Positions 17,595-28,900 of a DNA stretch of 40,326 nucleotides are shown here, piece by piece. The stretch spans positions 1 to 40,326 of the forward strand of contig CAZKDA010000017.1 in the NCBI GenBank assembly GCA_964551455.1, read 5' to 3'. The notes beneath the pieces were generated by a model. It saw only the letters and a list, made by a program, of their open reading frames with translations. It had not been told where the DNA came from and did no database searches. Numbering within the stretch: the stretch's first letter is position 1; each line of letters opens with the position of its first letter. The translations under genes were made by a program, and so were the position numbers. Source of the DNA: JAHDHW01 sp964551455 (GTDB taxonomy: Bacteria; Bacteroidota; Bacteroidia; Chitinophagales; Saprospiraceae).

Positions 17595-19259
17595 ATGAAA
17601 GGGCGAGTGCATTTTTGCCTTATTTTTTTTATTGTTTTTCCCCTGCTCTTGACAGCACAGGAGTTTGTAATTGAAAAATTGAACAGCAGGGTTAACAGCG
17701 CTTACGACGAAATATCTCCTGTAGTGGATGTTGAGGGTAAAACCCTTTTTTTTACAAGAGTGGGTTATCCCATATTCGACAGGACATTGGTGGAAAATGG
17801 AGAAGACTTGTCTCAGACGCTTGAAACCCCGAATTACTCATCATACCTGCAAAATATTTACACACGAATAGCCGATAAAATTGTTCACAACCCGGAAAGC
17901 TCAGTTTTCAACCAGGATATTTGGATCGCCGAATCAGTTATCAGTGAATTCGACAAAGTTATTCACCCTGCATATCCCTTAAATAATGCCTTACCCAATA
18001 GCGTTTGTGCCATCACTCCTTCGAACAATGAATTGGTCGTGATCAATCAGTTTGAAAAAGAAGGCGGAATGAAAAAAGGTTTCTCGATCGTCCGGCAATA
18101 CGCCGACGGAACCTGGTCTTTTCCGGAACCCATTGACATCGAAAACTACCACAACACCAACCCCGATGTCAGCATGACGATCAGCAGCGACGGAAGTATC
18201 ATGATCCTCGCCATGGAAAGAGAAGACAGTTATGGGATGACTGATCTGTATATTTCTTTTAAAAAAGATACTAAAACCTGGTCAACACCTAAAAATCTCG
18301 GACCGCAGGTAAATTCTGCAAGCCGGGAGGTTACACCATTTATTTCCGACGACAACAAAACGATCTTTTTTGCTTCCAATCGCGAGGGATCGCACGGAGG
18401 CATGGACCTTTTCATAATCGACTGCCTGGATGATGATTGGACAAAATGGAGCCGCCCCCGCCGGTTCATCCAGCCGATCAATTCTACTTTTGACGATAGC
18501 CAGCCTTTTTTCAATTCCACCACAGGTTATCTGTATTTCAGCTCAAAAAGGGACGGTTCCAGTGATATTTTCAGGGTAAAGATCGCCCCGCCCAATCCTT
18601 CGAGCGTTGTGGTAAAAGGCCGGATTTACAATGCAAATACCAATAAGCCTATCAGCGGAAATGTGCTTTCCGGACCAGCCGGCCAGGACTATCGGAATGT
18701 TTATGTATCGGACGACGGGACTTTCCGATTCGTGGTGCCCAAAGGCGAAGCTTTTGCTCTAAAAGCTGAAAAGCCCGGATATTCGGGAATTGAAGAAATG
18801 GTCAAGTTCAAAAAATCCTACATCTATTTTAAAGAATTCGAGATTGACCTTTACCTGTCTCCGCTTGAGGTTGGCTCAAAGATCGAACTCGACCCGATCT
18901 ATTTTAAACAATCAACTCCGGTTGTTTTATCAACATCGTACCCTACTCTCAATATCCTGGCTAACTACCTCAAAGAAAACCAGAATATTTCTATCCGGAT
19001 CGAAGGACACACCGACAATCAAGGGGATGCTGACTTATTGTTAAAATTGTCGGAAGATCGCGCAAAAGCCATCAAAGATTACCTGGTGTATAAAATGAGA
19101 ATTGCTCCGCTCCGCATCGAAACCGTGGGTTATGGAGCCACCAAGCCGGTTAACGACAATTCAACTGACGAATTGAGAAAACAAAACCGCCGGGTTGAAT
19201 TTGAGATTATCAAAATTTACAAAGACCCGTCAATAGGTTTGAAAGACGAAAAAAACTGA
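17595..19259 (+). CDS. Exported PD40 (WD40-like) repeat protein with C-terminal OmpA domain
   Basis: 554 aa from the ATG at 17595 (a TTG at 17589 is less likely), with a signal peptide ending LLLTAQ. Residues about 30-335 contain PD40-type beta-propeller repeats (for example TPFISDDNKTIFFASNREGSHGG and QPFFNSTTGYLYFSSKRDGSSD, each cited as a motif). A carboxypeptidase-regulatory-like beta sandwich follows (VKGRIYNANTNKPISG, about 337-415), then an OmpA-like peptidoglycan-binding domain (about 430-550) with EGHTDNQGDADLLLKLSEDRA and the NRRVEF end. This domain set resembles PorE/SprE-associated proteins of Bacteroidota type IX secretion, but without the TPR part, so a T9SS link is only a possibility. 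Likely an outer-membrane-to-wall anchoring protein. Confidence 0.82.
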   Translation: MKGRVHFCLIFFIVFPLLLTAQEFVIEKLNSRVNSAYDEISPVVDVEGKTLFFTRVGYPIFDRTLVENGEDLSQTLETPNYSSYLQNIYTRIADKIVHNPESSVFNQDIWIAESVISEFDKVIHPAYPLNNALPNSVCAITPSNNELVVINQFEKEGGMKKGFSIVRQYADGTWSFPEPIDIENYHNTNPDVSMTISSDGSIMILAMEREDSYGMTDLYISFKKDTKTWSTPKNLGPQVNSASREVTPFISDDNKTIFFASNREGSHGGMDLFIIDCLDDDWTKWSRPRRFIQPINSTFDDSQPFFNSTTGYLYFSSKRDGSSDIFRVKIAPPNPSSVVVKGRIYNANTNKPISGNVLSGPAGQDYRNVYVSDDGTFRFVVPKGEAFALKAEKPGYSGIEEMVKFKKSYIYFKEFEIDLYLSPLEVGSKIELDPIYFKQSTPVVLSTSYPTLNILANYLKENQNISIRIEGHTDNQGDADLLLKLSEDRAKAIKDYLVYKMRIAPLRIETVGYGATKPVNDNSTDELRKQNRRVEFEIIKIYKDPSIGLKDEKN

Positions 19260-19384
19260 TGCCTTTTCGATTTGAAAACGAGCATTGCTCCGCTTGAATT
19301 TTAGCAAGTTATTTTCCTTGCCTACGATTTTTTTCCATAAATTGCCGCGCAGATTAAAGAAACTTAATCTTTATCCATACCATA

Positions 19385-20053
19385 ATGCTGCGTTACCTGG
19401 CTTATTTTTTTTCTATCATATTTCATCCATTATTGGTTTTGACCTATATGCTGATCCTTCTGCTGCTGGTCAACCCTTATCTTTTTGGAGTAAACAACTT
19501 AAACGCGAGCAAGCCGCTTGTCCTGTTGATATTTTTATCGACTTTTTTTATCCCTTTCGTTGCCATCACGATGATGAAATTTCTAGGATTGATCTCATCA
19601 TTCGATATGAAAGATCGTCATGAACGGATTGCTCCGTACATTATCACAGGAGCCTTATACCTTTGGATTTTCAGAAATGTCCTCAATAATCCGAGCATTC
19701 CTCAGCCTTATACCATTTTTGTTTTGGGAGCCACGATAGGCTTGTTTGTCGCATTTTTCATCAATTTATTTTCAAAAATAAGTATGCACGCCGTCGGGAT
19801 GGGCGGTTTGGTTGGAATGCTTTTCCTCACAGTATCTTTTTACAGTTATCCTACATTTACCATTTATCTTGGAATTTATGCTTTTGAATTAAAAACGTAT
19901 TCACTTTTGCTCCTTGCAATCATCCTTTCCGGTATCGTCGGTACTTCCCGATTGCTGCTCGATGCACATAAAATCCATGATCTGCTGGGCGGGTTCATAG
20001 TTGGTCTGGGGACACAGTTTATTGCCTTACCTATCATAACTTTATTTTTATGA
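19385..20053 (+). CDS. PAP2-superfamily-like integral membrane protein
   Basis: 222 aa, about six transmembrane helices. Motifs parallel the type 2 phosphatidic acid phosphatase signature: KDRHERIAP, then SKISMHAVGMGG (His in the second motif) and GTSRLLLDAHKIHDLLGGFIVG (SR...H...D in the third). These would hydrolyse phosphate from a lipid such as undecaprenyl or phosphatidyl phosphates on the outer face of the inner membrane. The first motif is weaker than the textbook KxxxxxxRP. Its last 4 bases overlap the ATG of kmo, so translation is probably coupled. Confidence 0.7.
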   Translation: MLRYLAYFFSIIFHPLLVLTYMLILLLLVNPYLFGVNNLNASKPLVLLIFLSTFFIPFVAITMMKFLGLISSFDMKDRHERIAPYIITGALYLWIFRNVLNNPSIPQPYTIFVLGATIGLFVAFFINLFSKISMHAVGMGGLVGMLFLTVSFYSYPTFTIYLGIYAFELKTYSLLLLAIILSGIVGTSRLLLDAHKIHDLLGGFIVGLGTQFIALPIITLFL

Positions 20054-21396
20054 AAGAAAAAGTAATTATTGCCGGCGCCGGGTTGGTTGGTTCGCTCTGG
20101 GCGATTCTTCTGGCAAAGCGCGGTTACGAGGTTGATGTTTACGAAAGCAGGGGAGATATGCGGAGCGTTGATTTTGTCGGTGGTCGTTCGATCAATCTTG
20201 CAATGAGCGATCGCGGCTGGAGGGCTATTGAAAAGGCCGGGATATTGGAAAACATCCGTTCGGTTGCCATCCCCATGTCAGGCCGGATGATCCACAGCGT
20301 TGATGGGGAGTTGGCATTTCAGCCCTACGGAGTCGAAGACGAAGCCATTTATTCGGTGTCCCGCGGTGGTTTAAATATTGAGCTGATAAATATTGCGGAT
20401 AGTTTTGATAATGTAAATTTTCACTTTTATCAAAAATGCACAGGTGTTGATTTAAAGAAAAACACGGTTACTTTTCAGGATTTTGAAGGCCAAAAGAAAA
20501 AACTACAATCGGATCTGGTCTTCGGCGTAGATGGCGCTTTTTCTGCGGTTCGTGCCGGTTTTCAGAAAACAGCGCGGTTCAATTATTCACAACAATATCT
20601 CGAACATGGCTACAAAGAATTGCGCATTCCACCTGCGCCAAATGGAAATCACCTGATCGAAAAAAACGCTTTGCACATCTGGCCTAGAGGGCAATTCATG
20701 CTCATCGCACTGCCCAATCTCGATGGCAGTTTTACTTGTACGTTATTTCTACCTTTTGAAGGGGAAGAATCTTTTGAAAACCTGAAAACGAATAGCCAGA
20801 TCACTGATTTTTTCAAAAAGCATTTCCCGGATACGATACCGTTGATCCCGGATTTGGTGGAGGATTTTAATAAAAACCCGACCGGAACCCTGGTGACAAT
20901 TTCCTGTTTCCCCTGGCAATATAACCACCGATTTTTACTGCTCGGAGATGCGGCACATGCCATTGTTCCATTTTACGGACAAGGGATGAATTCGGGATTT
21001 GAAGATTGTACGATCCTGGATGACCTGATCGAAATACACCAGGGCCATTGGCCTACGATAATTGACGAATTCAATGCAACCAGGGTTTCCGATACAAATG
21101 CAATCGCGGAGTTGGCTTTTCGCAACTTTATCGAAATGCGGGATCTGGTGGGCGATCCAAAGTTCCTGCTACGCAAAAAGATCGAAAAACATCTCAGCCA
21201 AAAATATCCCGATCAGTTTCTTCCACTTTATTCGATGGTCACTTTTAGCCATGTTTCATACAACCGGGCGCTAAAAGAAGGCCGTGATCAGGATCAGCTT
21301 TTTGAAAAGATCATGGCCATTGAAAATATTGAAGACTGGTGGAATAGTCCGATGGTGGACGAAGTTTTCAAAAAGTGGCTGGAAAACAAATTCTAA
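20050..21396 (+). CDS. kmo: Kynurenine 3-monooxygenase
   Basis: 448-aa FAD-dependent aromatic hydroxylase that makes 3-hydroxykynurenine from kynurenine with NADPH and O2, a step in de novo NAD synthesis from tryptophan. Evidence: the Rossmann motif GAGLVG (9-14) followed by LAKRGYEVDVYE, the KMO-typical GGRSINLAMSDRGWRAIEKAGI (cited as motif), the FAD motif LLGDAAHAIVPFYGQGMNSGFEDC around D300-H303, and the length, which matches bacterial KMO. The gene overlaps the PAP2-like gene by 4 bp. The other kynurenine genes (tdo, kynU, haao) are not in the window. dapD starts 39 bp after it. Confidence 0.93.
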   Translation: MKEKVIIAGAGLVGSLWAILLAKRGYEVDVYESRGDMRSVDFVGGRSINLAMSDRGWRAIEKAGILENIRSVAIPMSGRMIHSVDGELAFQPYGVEDEAIYSVSRGGLNIELINIADSFDNVNFHFYQKCTGVDLKKNTVTFQDFEGQKKKLQSDLVFGVDGAFSAVRAGFQKTARFNYSQQYLEHGYKELRIPPAPNGNHLIEKNALHIWPRGQFMLIALPNLDGSFTCTLFLPFEGEESFENLKTNSQITDFFKKHFPDTIPLIPDLVEDFNKNPTGTLVTISCFPWQYNHRFLLLGDAAHAIVPFYGQGMNSGFEDCTILDDLIEIHQGHWPTIIDEFNATRVSDTNAIAELAFRNFIEMRDLVGDPKFLLRKKIEKHLSQKYPDQFLPLYSMVTFSHVSYNRALKEGRDQDQLFEKIMAIENIEDWWNSPMVDEVFKKWLENKF

Positions 21397-21435
21397 AACA
21401 CCATATTTTGACTTTGACAATTTAAAAGCCGTACT

Positions 21436-22254
21436 ATGGAAAAGCTGCGTTCAATTATTGAAGAAGCCTGGGAAGACCGGACATTACTTTCAAATAAGTC
21501 GATAATAAAAAGCATCCGGAAAGTAATCGATCATTTGGATCAAGGCACTTTAAGGGTTGCAGAACCCGCTGATGACGGAAGCTGGCTGGTTCATCAATGG
21601 ATTAAAAAAGCCGTCGTCCTGTACTTTCCGATCCAAAGAATGAAAACGATCGAAATCGGCCCTTTTGAATTTCACGACAAAATTCCACTTAAAAAAAATT
21701 ATGAATCGCTTGGAGTTCGGGTTGTGCCACATGCCATTGCCCGCCATGGTTCCTTTCTGGAAAAAGGAGTCATCATGATGCCCGGCTATGTAAATATTGG
21801 CGCATGGGTAGGCAGCGGCACCATGATCGATACCTGGGCAACGGTCGGTTCATGCGCCCAGATCGGGCGCAACGTACACCTGAGCGGCGGCGTTGGGATC
21901 GGCGGCGTTTTGGAACCCCTGCAAGCTTCGCCGACCATCATCGAGGATAATTGTTTTATCGGGAGCCGCTGTATCGTTGTGGAAGGAGTGAGAGTTGAAA
22001 AAGAGAGTGTGCTTGGCGCAAATGTGGTTTTGACACAATCGACCCGGATCATTGACGTCACCGGCAGCGAACCTATAACTCACAAAGGTAGAATTCCTGC
22101 ACGATCTGTGGTGATACCGGGCAGTTATACCAAGCAATTTTCAGCCGGAGAATACCAGGTTGCCTGTGCCCTGATCATCGGAAAACGCAAGGAAAGCACT
22201 GATAAAAAAGTTTCGCTCAACGACGCATTGCGGGAATACGGGGTTTCAGGGTAG
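21436..22254 (+). CDS. dapD: Tetrahydrodipicolinate N-succinyltransferase
   Basis: 272 aa, the usual length. It transfers succinyl from succinyl-CoA to tetrahydrodipicolinate in the lysine/diaminopimelate pathway. The N-terminal helical domain (residues about 1-100) carries the VLYFPIQRMKTIEIGPFEFHDK stretch in part, followed by a left-handed beta-helix of hexapeptide repeats (about 105-225: VIMMPGYVNIGAWVGSGTMID, TWATVGSCAQIG, VHLSGGVGIGGVLEP) with the conserved GGVLEPLQA. It lies 39 bp after kmo on the same strand and is probably co-transcribed with it. It supplies meso-DAP for the wall, which fits a Gram-negative envelope. Confidence 0.95.
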   Translation: MEKLRSIIEEAWEDRTLLSNKSIIKSIRKVIDHLDQGTLRVAEPADDGSWLVHQWIKKAVVLYFPIQRMKTIEIGPFEFHDKIPLKKNYESLGVRVVPHAIARHGSFLEKGVIMMPGYVNIGAWVGSGTMIDTWATVGSCAQIGRNVHLSGGVGIGGVLEPLQASPTIIEDNCFIGSRCIVVEGVRVEKESVLGANVVLTQSTRIIDVTGSEPITHKGRIPARSVVIPGSYTKQFSAGEYQVACALIIGKRKESTDKKVSLNDALREYGVSG

Positions 22255-22258
22255 ATCG

Positions 22259-22675
22259 TCAGTGCATCGTATTTCCTTTATAATAGTTGTCAAAACTTTC
22301 GTCTATCGGTTCCCATAGCTCGATCTTATTGCCTTCCGGATCGAGGATATGAGCAAATTTTCCGTATTCGTAGGTTTCGATTTTTCCAATTACGTGGACG
22401 CCTTCTTTTTCGAGTACAACCAGTAAATGCTCGAGATTTTCAACCCGGTAGTTTATCATGAATTGTTTTTCAGAGGGGTCAAAATAATCGGTGTTTTCCT
22501 GCATGGGGCTCCAGGCTGTGTATCCGCTTTTTTTGGGATCGGCAGCCTGCCGCCATTCGAAAGTTCCGCCGTATTGATCGGTTTTGAAACCAAGATGTTT
22601 TTCATACCATGATTTCAGGGTTTGAGGGTCTTTGCATTTGAAAAAAATGCCTCCAAGACCAGTGACTCTTTTCAT
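22259..22675 (-). CDS. VOC (glyoxalase/bleomycin resistance) family protein
   Basis: 138 aa, one VOC domain built of two beta-alpha-beta-beta-beta modules. Visible motifs are GLGGIFFKCKDPQTLKSWYEKHLGF at the start, cited as the VOC N-terminal module, and the closing HILDPEGNKIELWEP, with the metal-ligand Glu expected in IELWEP. The family includes dioxygenases, glyoxalases and antibiotic-binding proteins; nothing here decides the substrate. Convergent with dapD, 4 bp between the stops. Confidence 0.8.
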   Translation of the reverse strand: MKRVTGLGGIFFKCKDPQTLKSWYEKHLGFKTDQYGGTFEWRQAADPKKSGYTAWSPMQENTDYFDPSEKQFMINYRVENLEHLLVVLEKEGVHVIGKIETYEYGKFAHILDPEGNKIELWEPIDESFDNYYKGNTMH

Positions 22676-22973
22676 TTCATATTATGTTTAAGGTTGTTAA
22701 TAAAAATCCGGATGTAGTTTTCCATATTCAAAATGTAAAAACAAGGTAGAAAACACTGGCATTTAATCATCATGGCTTTAAAAAATAATTCGTTGCCTTT
22801 ACGACCAAATTGAACAAACTGATGAAACTTAGACCTTGCCCAGATCATCAATTGCTCAAAACCCTTTTAATACTTTGTCGATTATAATTGTGCGTTGATA
22901 GCGATACAAGAAATTTGATAAACTATATTTCTATTTTTACAAATTATTTCAATTAAACTACAATTATCCTGTT

Positions 22974-25610
22974 ATGAAATTTAGCTATTCCACTTTGGCA
23001 ATCCTGTTGATTATATTTTCCTTTGGTTGCAATTCGACAAAAAAAACAATTGCGAGCATGCCGGAAGAATTTGAAGAAAGGCAACTCGATACAATGGTTG
23101 TTTCCGCCGAACGGCCAAAGGAATTTGAGGAGATTGAAGAAAGGGTTTATACACTTCCCGTTTACCGCCCAAGTTATACTTTAAAAAATGATCTGATCCA
23201 CACAAAACTCGATATCCGGTTTGATTGGGAAAAGCAGCATGTGTTGGGAAAAGCAGTGCTCAGTCTGAAACCTTATTTCTATCCGGTCAATTCGTTGGAA
23301 CTTCATGCCCAGGGTTTTGATATTCACAGTATCACTTTTGAGGGCGATAGCAAACCTTTGAAATATGAATACGACGGACAGACCTTGAACATCGATCTTG
23401 GAAAAACATTCCCTTCAGATCAGGAATACAAAATATTCATTGATTATACCGCAAAGCCGGCAGAAGGCCCTGAAGGGGGTAGCGCTGCCATAACCTCCGA
23501 TCAAGGGCTTTTTTTCATCAACCACGATGGAAGCGATCCGGCAAAACCTATGCAGATCTGGACACAGGGCGAAACCGAAAACAACTCCCGGTGGTTTCCA
23601 ACGATCGATAAACCCAATGAAAGATGTACCCAGGAAATGTACCTGACCGTGGACAAAAAATACAAAACCCTGTCCAATGGAATATTGGTTTCATCAACTG
23701 AGAATGCCGATGGAACGCGAACCGATTATTGGAAAATGAACCAGCCGCATACTCCATATTTATTTATGGTAGCCGTGGGCGAATTTGCTATTGTAAATGA
23801 TGACGACTGGAACGGCATTCCCGTCAATTATTACGTCGAACCTGAATATGCCGATTTTGCAAAGGAAATCTTTGCCCACACTCCTGAAATGCTCACTTTT
23901 TTTTCCGAGCTGGTGGATATGAAATATCCCTGGGATAAATATTCACAGGTCATTGTCCGCGATTACGTGTCTGGTGCTATGGAAAATACAACTGCGGTCA
24001 TATTTGGCGAATTTGTTCAAAAAACTGATCGCGAGCTGATCGACAACCACAATGACGCCATCGTTGCACATGAATTATTCCACCATTGGTTTGGCGATTA
24101 CGTCACTTGTGAAAGCTGGTCAAATCTAACAATGAATGAAGGCTTTGCCAATTATGCCGAGTATCTCTGGTTTGACCATAAATATGGCCACGACGAAGCT
24201 GAAAATCACAGGCTTTCCGAAATGCAGGGTTATTTTGCATCCGTAAACCAAAGTGGCGCCCACGATCTGATTGATTTTAGTTATGATGACAAAGAAGATA
24301 TGTTCGATGCCCATAGTTATAATAAAGGTGGGTTGGTATTGCACATGCTTCGTAAATATGTCGGTGATGAAGCGTTTTTTACCAGCCTGAACAAATTTCT
24401 TACACTGCATGCACACACTGCGGTTGAAGCCCATGACCTTCGCCTTGCTTTTGAAGCAGTGACCGGCGAAGACCTGAACTGGTTTTTTAATCAATGGTAT
24501 TTCAGTTCAGGTCATCCCTCTCTTGATATCAATTATGAATATGATGCGGAAGCCTCAAAACTTTTTGTGATTGTCGAACAAACACACAATCCGGAAGATT
24601 ATCCGCCGATTTTTCAACTACCTTTTGCTATCGACATTTACCACGTCACGGGCGAATATGTCCGGCACAATGTCTTTATGGATCAGCGGAAACAGGTGTT
24701 TTCTTTTGAAATTGCTGAAAAGCCATTGCTCGTCAATGTCGATGCAGATAAAGTGTTGCTAGCTTTAAAAAACGATAATAAGTCTGAAGAAGAATTTATT
24801 TTTCAATTTCACAATGCAAAAAATTTCCTGGACAGGTTCGAAGCGCTCAATGCCTTGCAAAGACGTCCCGGAGATGCTGCGAATAAAGTTTTCAAAGCAG
24901 CCTTGAATGATCCTCACTGGTCGTTGAGGTCCTGGGCGCTTTCTGTTGTAGATCCTGCAAAGGATGATGAATTGTTCGATACGGTTGTCAAATTCGCTCA
25001 AAGCGATAAACATTCTCATGTTCGTGCCAGGGCTTTTAGTTTAATTGGTAAGCATGGCGACAAACAGTTGGTGCCTTTTGTCAAACAGGCTATGGATTCC
25101 GAGCAAGCTTATCCTGTGATATCCTCGGCATTGAAGGCGCTGTATGCGATCGATCCGGACGAAGCTAAAAATTATGCAAACAAACTGGAAAAGGAAGACC
25201 AGCCTGCTATTCTCGCTGCCATTGGTGAAATCTACGCCGAAAGCGGCGATCTGCAAAAAATTTCATTTTTTGAAAATACCTGGAACAAAATGGATGGTTA
25301 TGCCGCCATTTCATTTTTTGAAAACTATTTTCTCCTTGTTGAGCAAACCGATCATGCTACGATCAATCAATCCATGAAAAAATTGAAATCCGTTGGGATC
25401 GATAAATCAAAATCACCCTGGCAACGTTTTGCAGCTACAAAGGCGATGAACGATATGAGAAATGTTTTTTCGGAAAAGGCCGAGTTGGAAAGCAACGAGC
25501 AAAAAAAATCGGAACTGGAAGAAAATGCCCGATTGATCACTGAAATGATCGAAGAGATCAAAGAACGCGAAACAAATGATCAATTGAAATCAATTTATTT
25601 TCAGTTTTAA
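22974..25610 (+). CDS. M1 family metallopeptidase (aminopeptidase) lipoprotein
   Basis: 878 aa. It starts with a lipoprotein signal (hydrophobic stretch then FSFGC), so it is membrane-anchored on the periplasmic or outer face. The gluzincin core is complete: GAMEN at 334-338 binds the peptide N-terminus, the zinc motif H366-E-x-x-H370 continues to the third ligand E389 (NLTMNEGFANYAEYLW), and a Tyr follows in the later helix. The final 250 residues form an alpha-helical HEAT-like domain. It is longer than E. coli-type N-terminal aminopeptidases mainly because of this C-terminal domain. The gene stands alone between gaps of about 300 bp, so it is probably monocistronic. Confidence 0.92.
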   Translation: MKFSYSTLAILLIIFSFGCNSTKKTIASMPEEFEERQLDTMVVSAERPKEFEEIEERVYTLPVYRPSYTLKNDLIHTKLDIRFDWEKQHVLGKAVLSLKPYFYPVNSLELHAQGFDIHSITFEGDSKPLKYEYDGQTLNIDLGKTFPSDQEYKIFIDYTAKPAEGPEGGSAAITSDQGLFFINHDGSDPAKPMQIWTQGETENNSRWFPTIDKPNERCTQEMYLTVDKKYKTLSNGILVSSTENADGTRTDYWKMNQPHTPYLFMVAVGEFAIVNDDDWNGIPVNYYVEPEYADFAKEIFAHTPEMLTFFSELVDMKYPWDKYSQVIVRDYVSGAMENTTAVIFGEFVQKTDRELIDNHNDAIVAHELFHHWFGDYVTCESWSNLTMNEGFANYAEYLWFDHKYGHDEAENHRLSEMQGYFASVNQSGAHDLIDFSYDDKEDMFDAHSYNKGGLVLHMLRKYVGDEAFFTSLNKFLTLHAHTAVEAHDLRLAFEAVTGEDLNWFFNQWYFSSGHPSLDINYEYDAEASKLFVIVEQTHNPEDYPPIFQLPFAIDIYHVTGEYVRHNVFMDQRKQVFSFEIAEKPLLVNVDADKVLLALKNDNKSEEEFIFQFHNAKNFLDRFEALNALQRRPGDAANKVFKAALNDPHWSLRSWALSVVDPAKDDELFDTVVKFAQSDKHSHVRARAFSLIGKHGDKQLVPFVKQAMDSEQAYPVISSALKALYAIDPDEAKNYANKLEKEDQPAILAAIGEIYAESGDLQKISFFENTWNKMDGYAAISFFENYFLLVEQTDHATINQSMKKLKSVGIDKSKSPWQRFAATKAMNDMRNVFSEKAELESNEQKKSELEENARLITEMIEEIKERETNDQLKSIYFQF

Positions 25611-25911
25611 AATTTTCGAGTTCCCTTTGTACAAAATCAAAGAATAATTTTTGCGTTTTCTGTTCAGATGTGAAAAAGATTAAAGTGCAGCCTGGCTATT
25701 GATTTTGAAACCCGGATAGACTAATTTACAGATGCTTTTACCAACACACAACTCCATAATTATCAATCTCTTAAAGCAACTCCGTAAAGTCCGGCACGTA
25801 TAATCATATTCTTGTAGTAAGTTAAAAGTTGCTTTTTTACGATCTTTTTAAAAAAGTACTGGTTTTGCTTGTGTAATAAAAGTGTTTTCTAAAAATTAAA
25901 GTTGAAAGACA
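25611..25911. other. 301-bp intergenic region before the DUF4175 gene
   Basis: AT-rich, no ORF. It contains the 10-bp palindrome TTTGTACAAA and the imperfect pair CTTTTTTA...TAAAAAAG just before the DUF4175 gene, a weak T-rich hairpin. I find no convincing promoter box or RNA structure. Confidence 0.35.
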
Positions 25912-28900
25912 ATGGCAGTGAAAGACAATTATCAATTACTTATTGAAAAACTCGACAGGTTTACGCGCAAATATTATATCAACCAGCTTATCAGGGGTTC
26001 ACTTTATAGTGTTGCTTTGATCCTTGCTTTGTTTATTGTGCTGAATGTTTTGGAATACTACTTCTATTTTGATACATCTATTCGAAAATTTTTGTTTTAT
26101 ACATTTTTTGCTTCCAGTAGTTTAGCTTTTATATTTTGGGTTCTAACGCCCATGCTCCATTATTTTAATCTTGGAAAAATCATTTCCCATGAGCAGGCTG
26201 CCCATATCATCGGACAACACTTCACCGATGTAAAAGATAAATTACTGAATATTTTACAATTGAAAAAACAAGCGGAATCCAATTCCCAAACAGCCTTGTT
26301 GCTGGCTAGTATCAATCAGAAAACCGAGGAGATCAAACCGATTCCATTCCGGTCTGCGATCAATCTAGGTCAAAACAAAAAATATCTCCGTTTTGCCTTG
26401 CCTCCTCTGCTGCTTTTATTGGTTTTGCTTTTTGCTGCTCCGAGCATGATCAAAGAAAGCACAACACGACTGATAAACAATAATGTCGTTTATGAACGCG
26501 AAGCTCCATTTCATTTTGTAATTGAAAAAGAAAACCTATCTGTCGTACAATTTTCCGACTATTTACTCAAGGTAGCCGTAAAGGGAGATTTGTTGCCTAA
26601 TGAAGTTTTCATAAATATTGATAATTATCATTACCGATTGACAAAAGATCATTCAAACCAATTTTCTTACAAATTCAGTAATGTTCAAAAAAATACTGAT
26701 TTTCAGTTATTTGCCAGCGATGTGAAATCTGAAAAGTTTACGCTTGATGTTTTGAAAAAGCCGAATATACTTGGATTTGAAGTTAAGTTGGATTTTCCGG
26801 CTTATACACAAAGAAAGGATCATTCTATTGCAAATATCGGAGACTTGGTGATACCGGTCGGGACAAAAATTGATTGGGTTTTTAATGCGCAAAATACCGA
26901 TGATATTTCAATCCGGTTTAATGGTTCTGAAAATATCGTTTCGGCAGAAAGGTTTGATAATGAACTGTTTACACACAAAAAACAAGCATTGAAAGATGAA
27001 ACATATAAAATTATTGTTTCAAATAAAAATTTACCAAAAGCCGACTCAGTAGCATATTCTATTAATGTTATCCCCGATCTTTTTCCTACTATCAGTGTAG
27101 AACAATTTATAGATTCTGTTGAAAACAATTTGCTCTATTTCGTTGGCGATGCCGCTGATGATTATGGTTTATTGAGCTTGTCCTTTAATTACCAAATTGT
27201 AAAATCCAATGGTTCGCAGAGCGAGTTAAATACTTTGAAACTCAATAAACCTGATGGTAAACAAATCCAGTACGATCATATTTGGGATATATCTACACTG
27301 GAGTTACAACCGGGTGATCAGGTTACTTACTTCTTTGAAGTATATGACAATGACGCTGTAAACGGAAATAAATCTTCCAGAACCAATATTGCCACATTTA
27401 AAAAACCGACTGCTGAGGAATACGAGGAGATGGAATCTAAAAACAACGAAGAAATTCAAAAGAATTTACAAGAATCATTGAAAGAGACGAAAGATATTCA
27501 GAATGAATTGAAAAAACTGCGTGAAAAACTATTACAGGAAAAAGAATTAGATTGGCAAACCCGGAAAGATCTTGAGGAATTGTTGGAACGCCAAAAAGAG
27601 TTGGAACAAAAAATTGAAGAAGCCAAAAAGAATTTTGAAGAAAATATCAATAATCAAGGCGAATTCAGTCAACCCAATGAAGAGTTACTCGAAAAACAGG
27701 AACAAGTACAAAAACTATTCGAAGAATTGATGAGCGATGAAATGAAAGATTTGATCAAGCAAATCGAAGACCTGCTTCAGGAACTTGAAAAGGATGGAGC
27801 ATTGGATATGCTCGAAGAAATGCAATTCGGCGATGAAGAACTCGAATTAGAGCTTGATCGCATGCTGGAGTTACTCAAACAACTTGAAGTCGAAAACGAA
27901 CTCCAAAAGCAAATCAATCAATTGGAAGAACTGGCAAAAGAACAAGAACAACTTAGTGAAGAAACCGAAAAAAATGCCGAAAGCGATGAACAAGGTGTTG
28001 ATAAAGAAAAGCAAGAAGAGTTAGAAAAAAAGCAAGAAGACATCAACGAAAAATTTGATAAGCTCGAAGAGAAAATGGATAAACTACAGAAAAAGAACGA
28101 AGAACTGGAACGACCAAACGATCTCGGAAATCCGGAAGAAAAAATGGAAGACATCCAACAGGATCTCGACGACAGTAAAGAACAGCTTCAACAAAAGCAA
28201 AATAAAAATGCCTCAAAATCTCAGAAACAAGCTGCTCAGAAAATGAAAGAAATGGCTCAGGCAATGGCCATGCAAATGCAATCCGGCCAAATGGAGCAGA
28301 TGGAGGAAGACATGGAAGCTCTCAGACAACTCCTTGAAAATCTGATCGGTTTATCATTCGACCAGGAAGAACTCATGAATGCTTTCACCACGAGTGAGAT
28401 CAACACTCCTCATTATACCGGATTAGTTCAAAATCAATACAAGCTGAAAGATGATTTTGGATTAATCGAGGACAGCCTCCAAGCGTTGAGCAAAAGAGTA
28501 TTTCAAATTGAATCATTTATCACAGAAAAAGTATCGGAAATTAAGAGCAACCTTCGTGATGGTATCTCCCAACTCGAAGAACGCAAAATTCCTTTTGCAG
28601 CAAAGCATCAGCAAGTCACGATGAAAAATGTCAATGATCTGGCACTAATGTTAAATGAGGTCATGGAACAAATGCAACAGCAAATGTCCGGAATGATGGC
28701 TGGATCACAAATGTGCAATAAGCCCGGAGGAAAAGGCCAGCAGGGCAGAAAACCAATGGATCAAATTGGCCAGGGCCAGCAGGATTTAAACCAACAGCTC
28801 CAGCAACTGAAAGAAGGTTTAAAAAATGGCCAGCCTGGTTCCAGTAAAGAATTTGCCCAGATGGCTGCCAAACAAGCGGCACTCAGAAAAGCATTGCGCG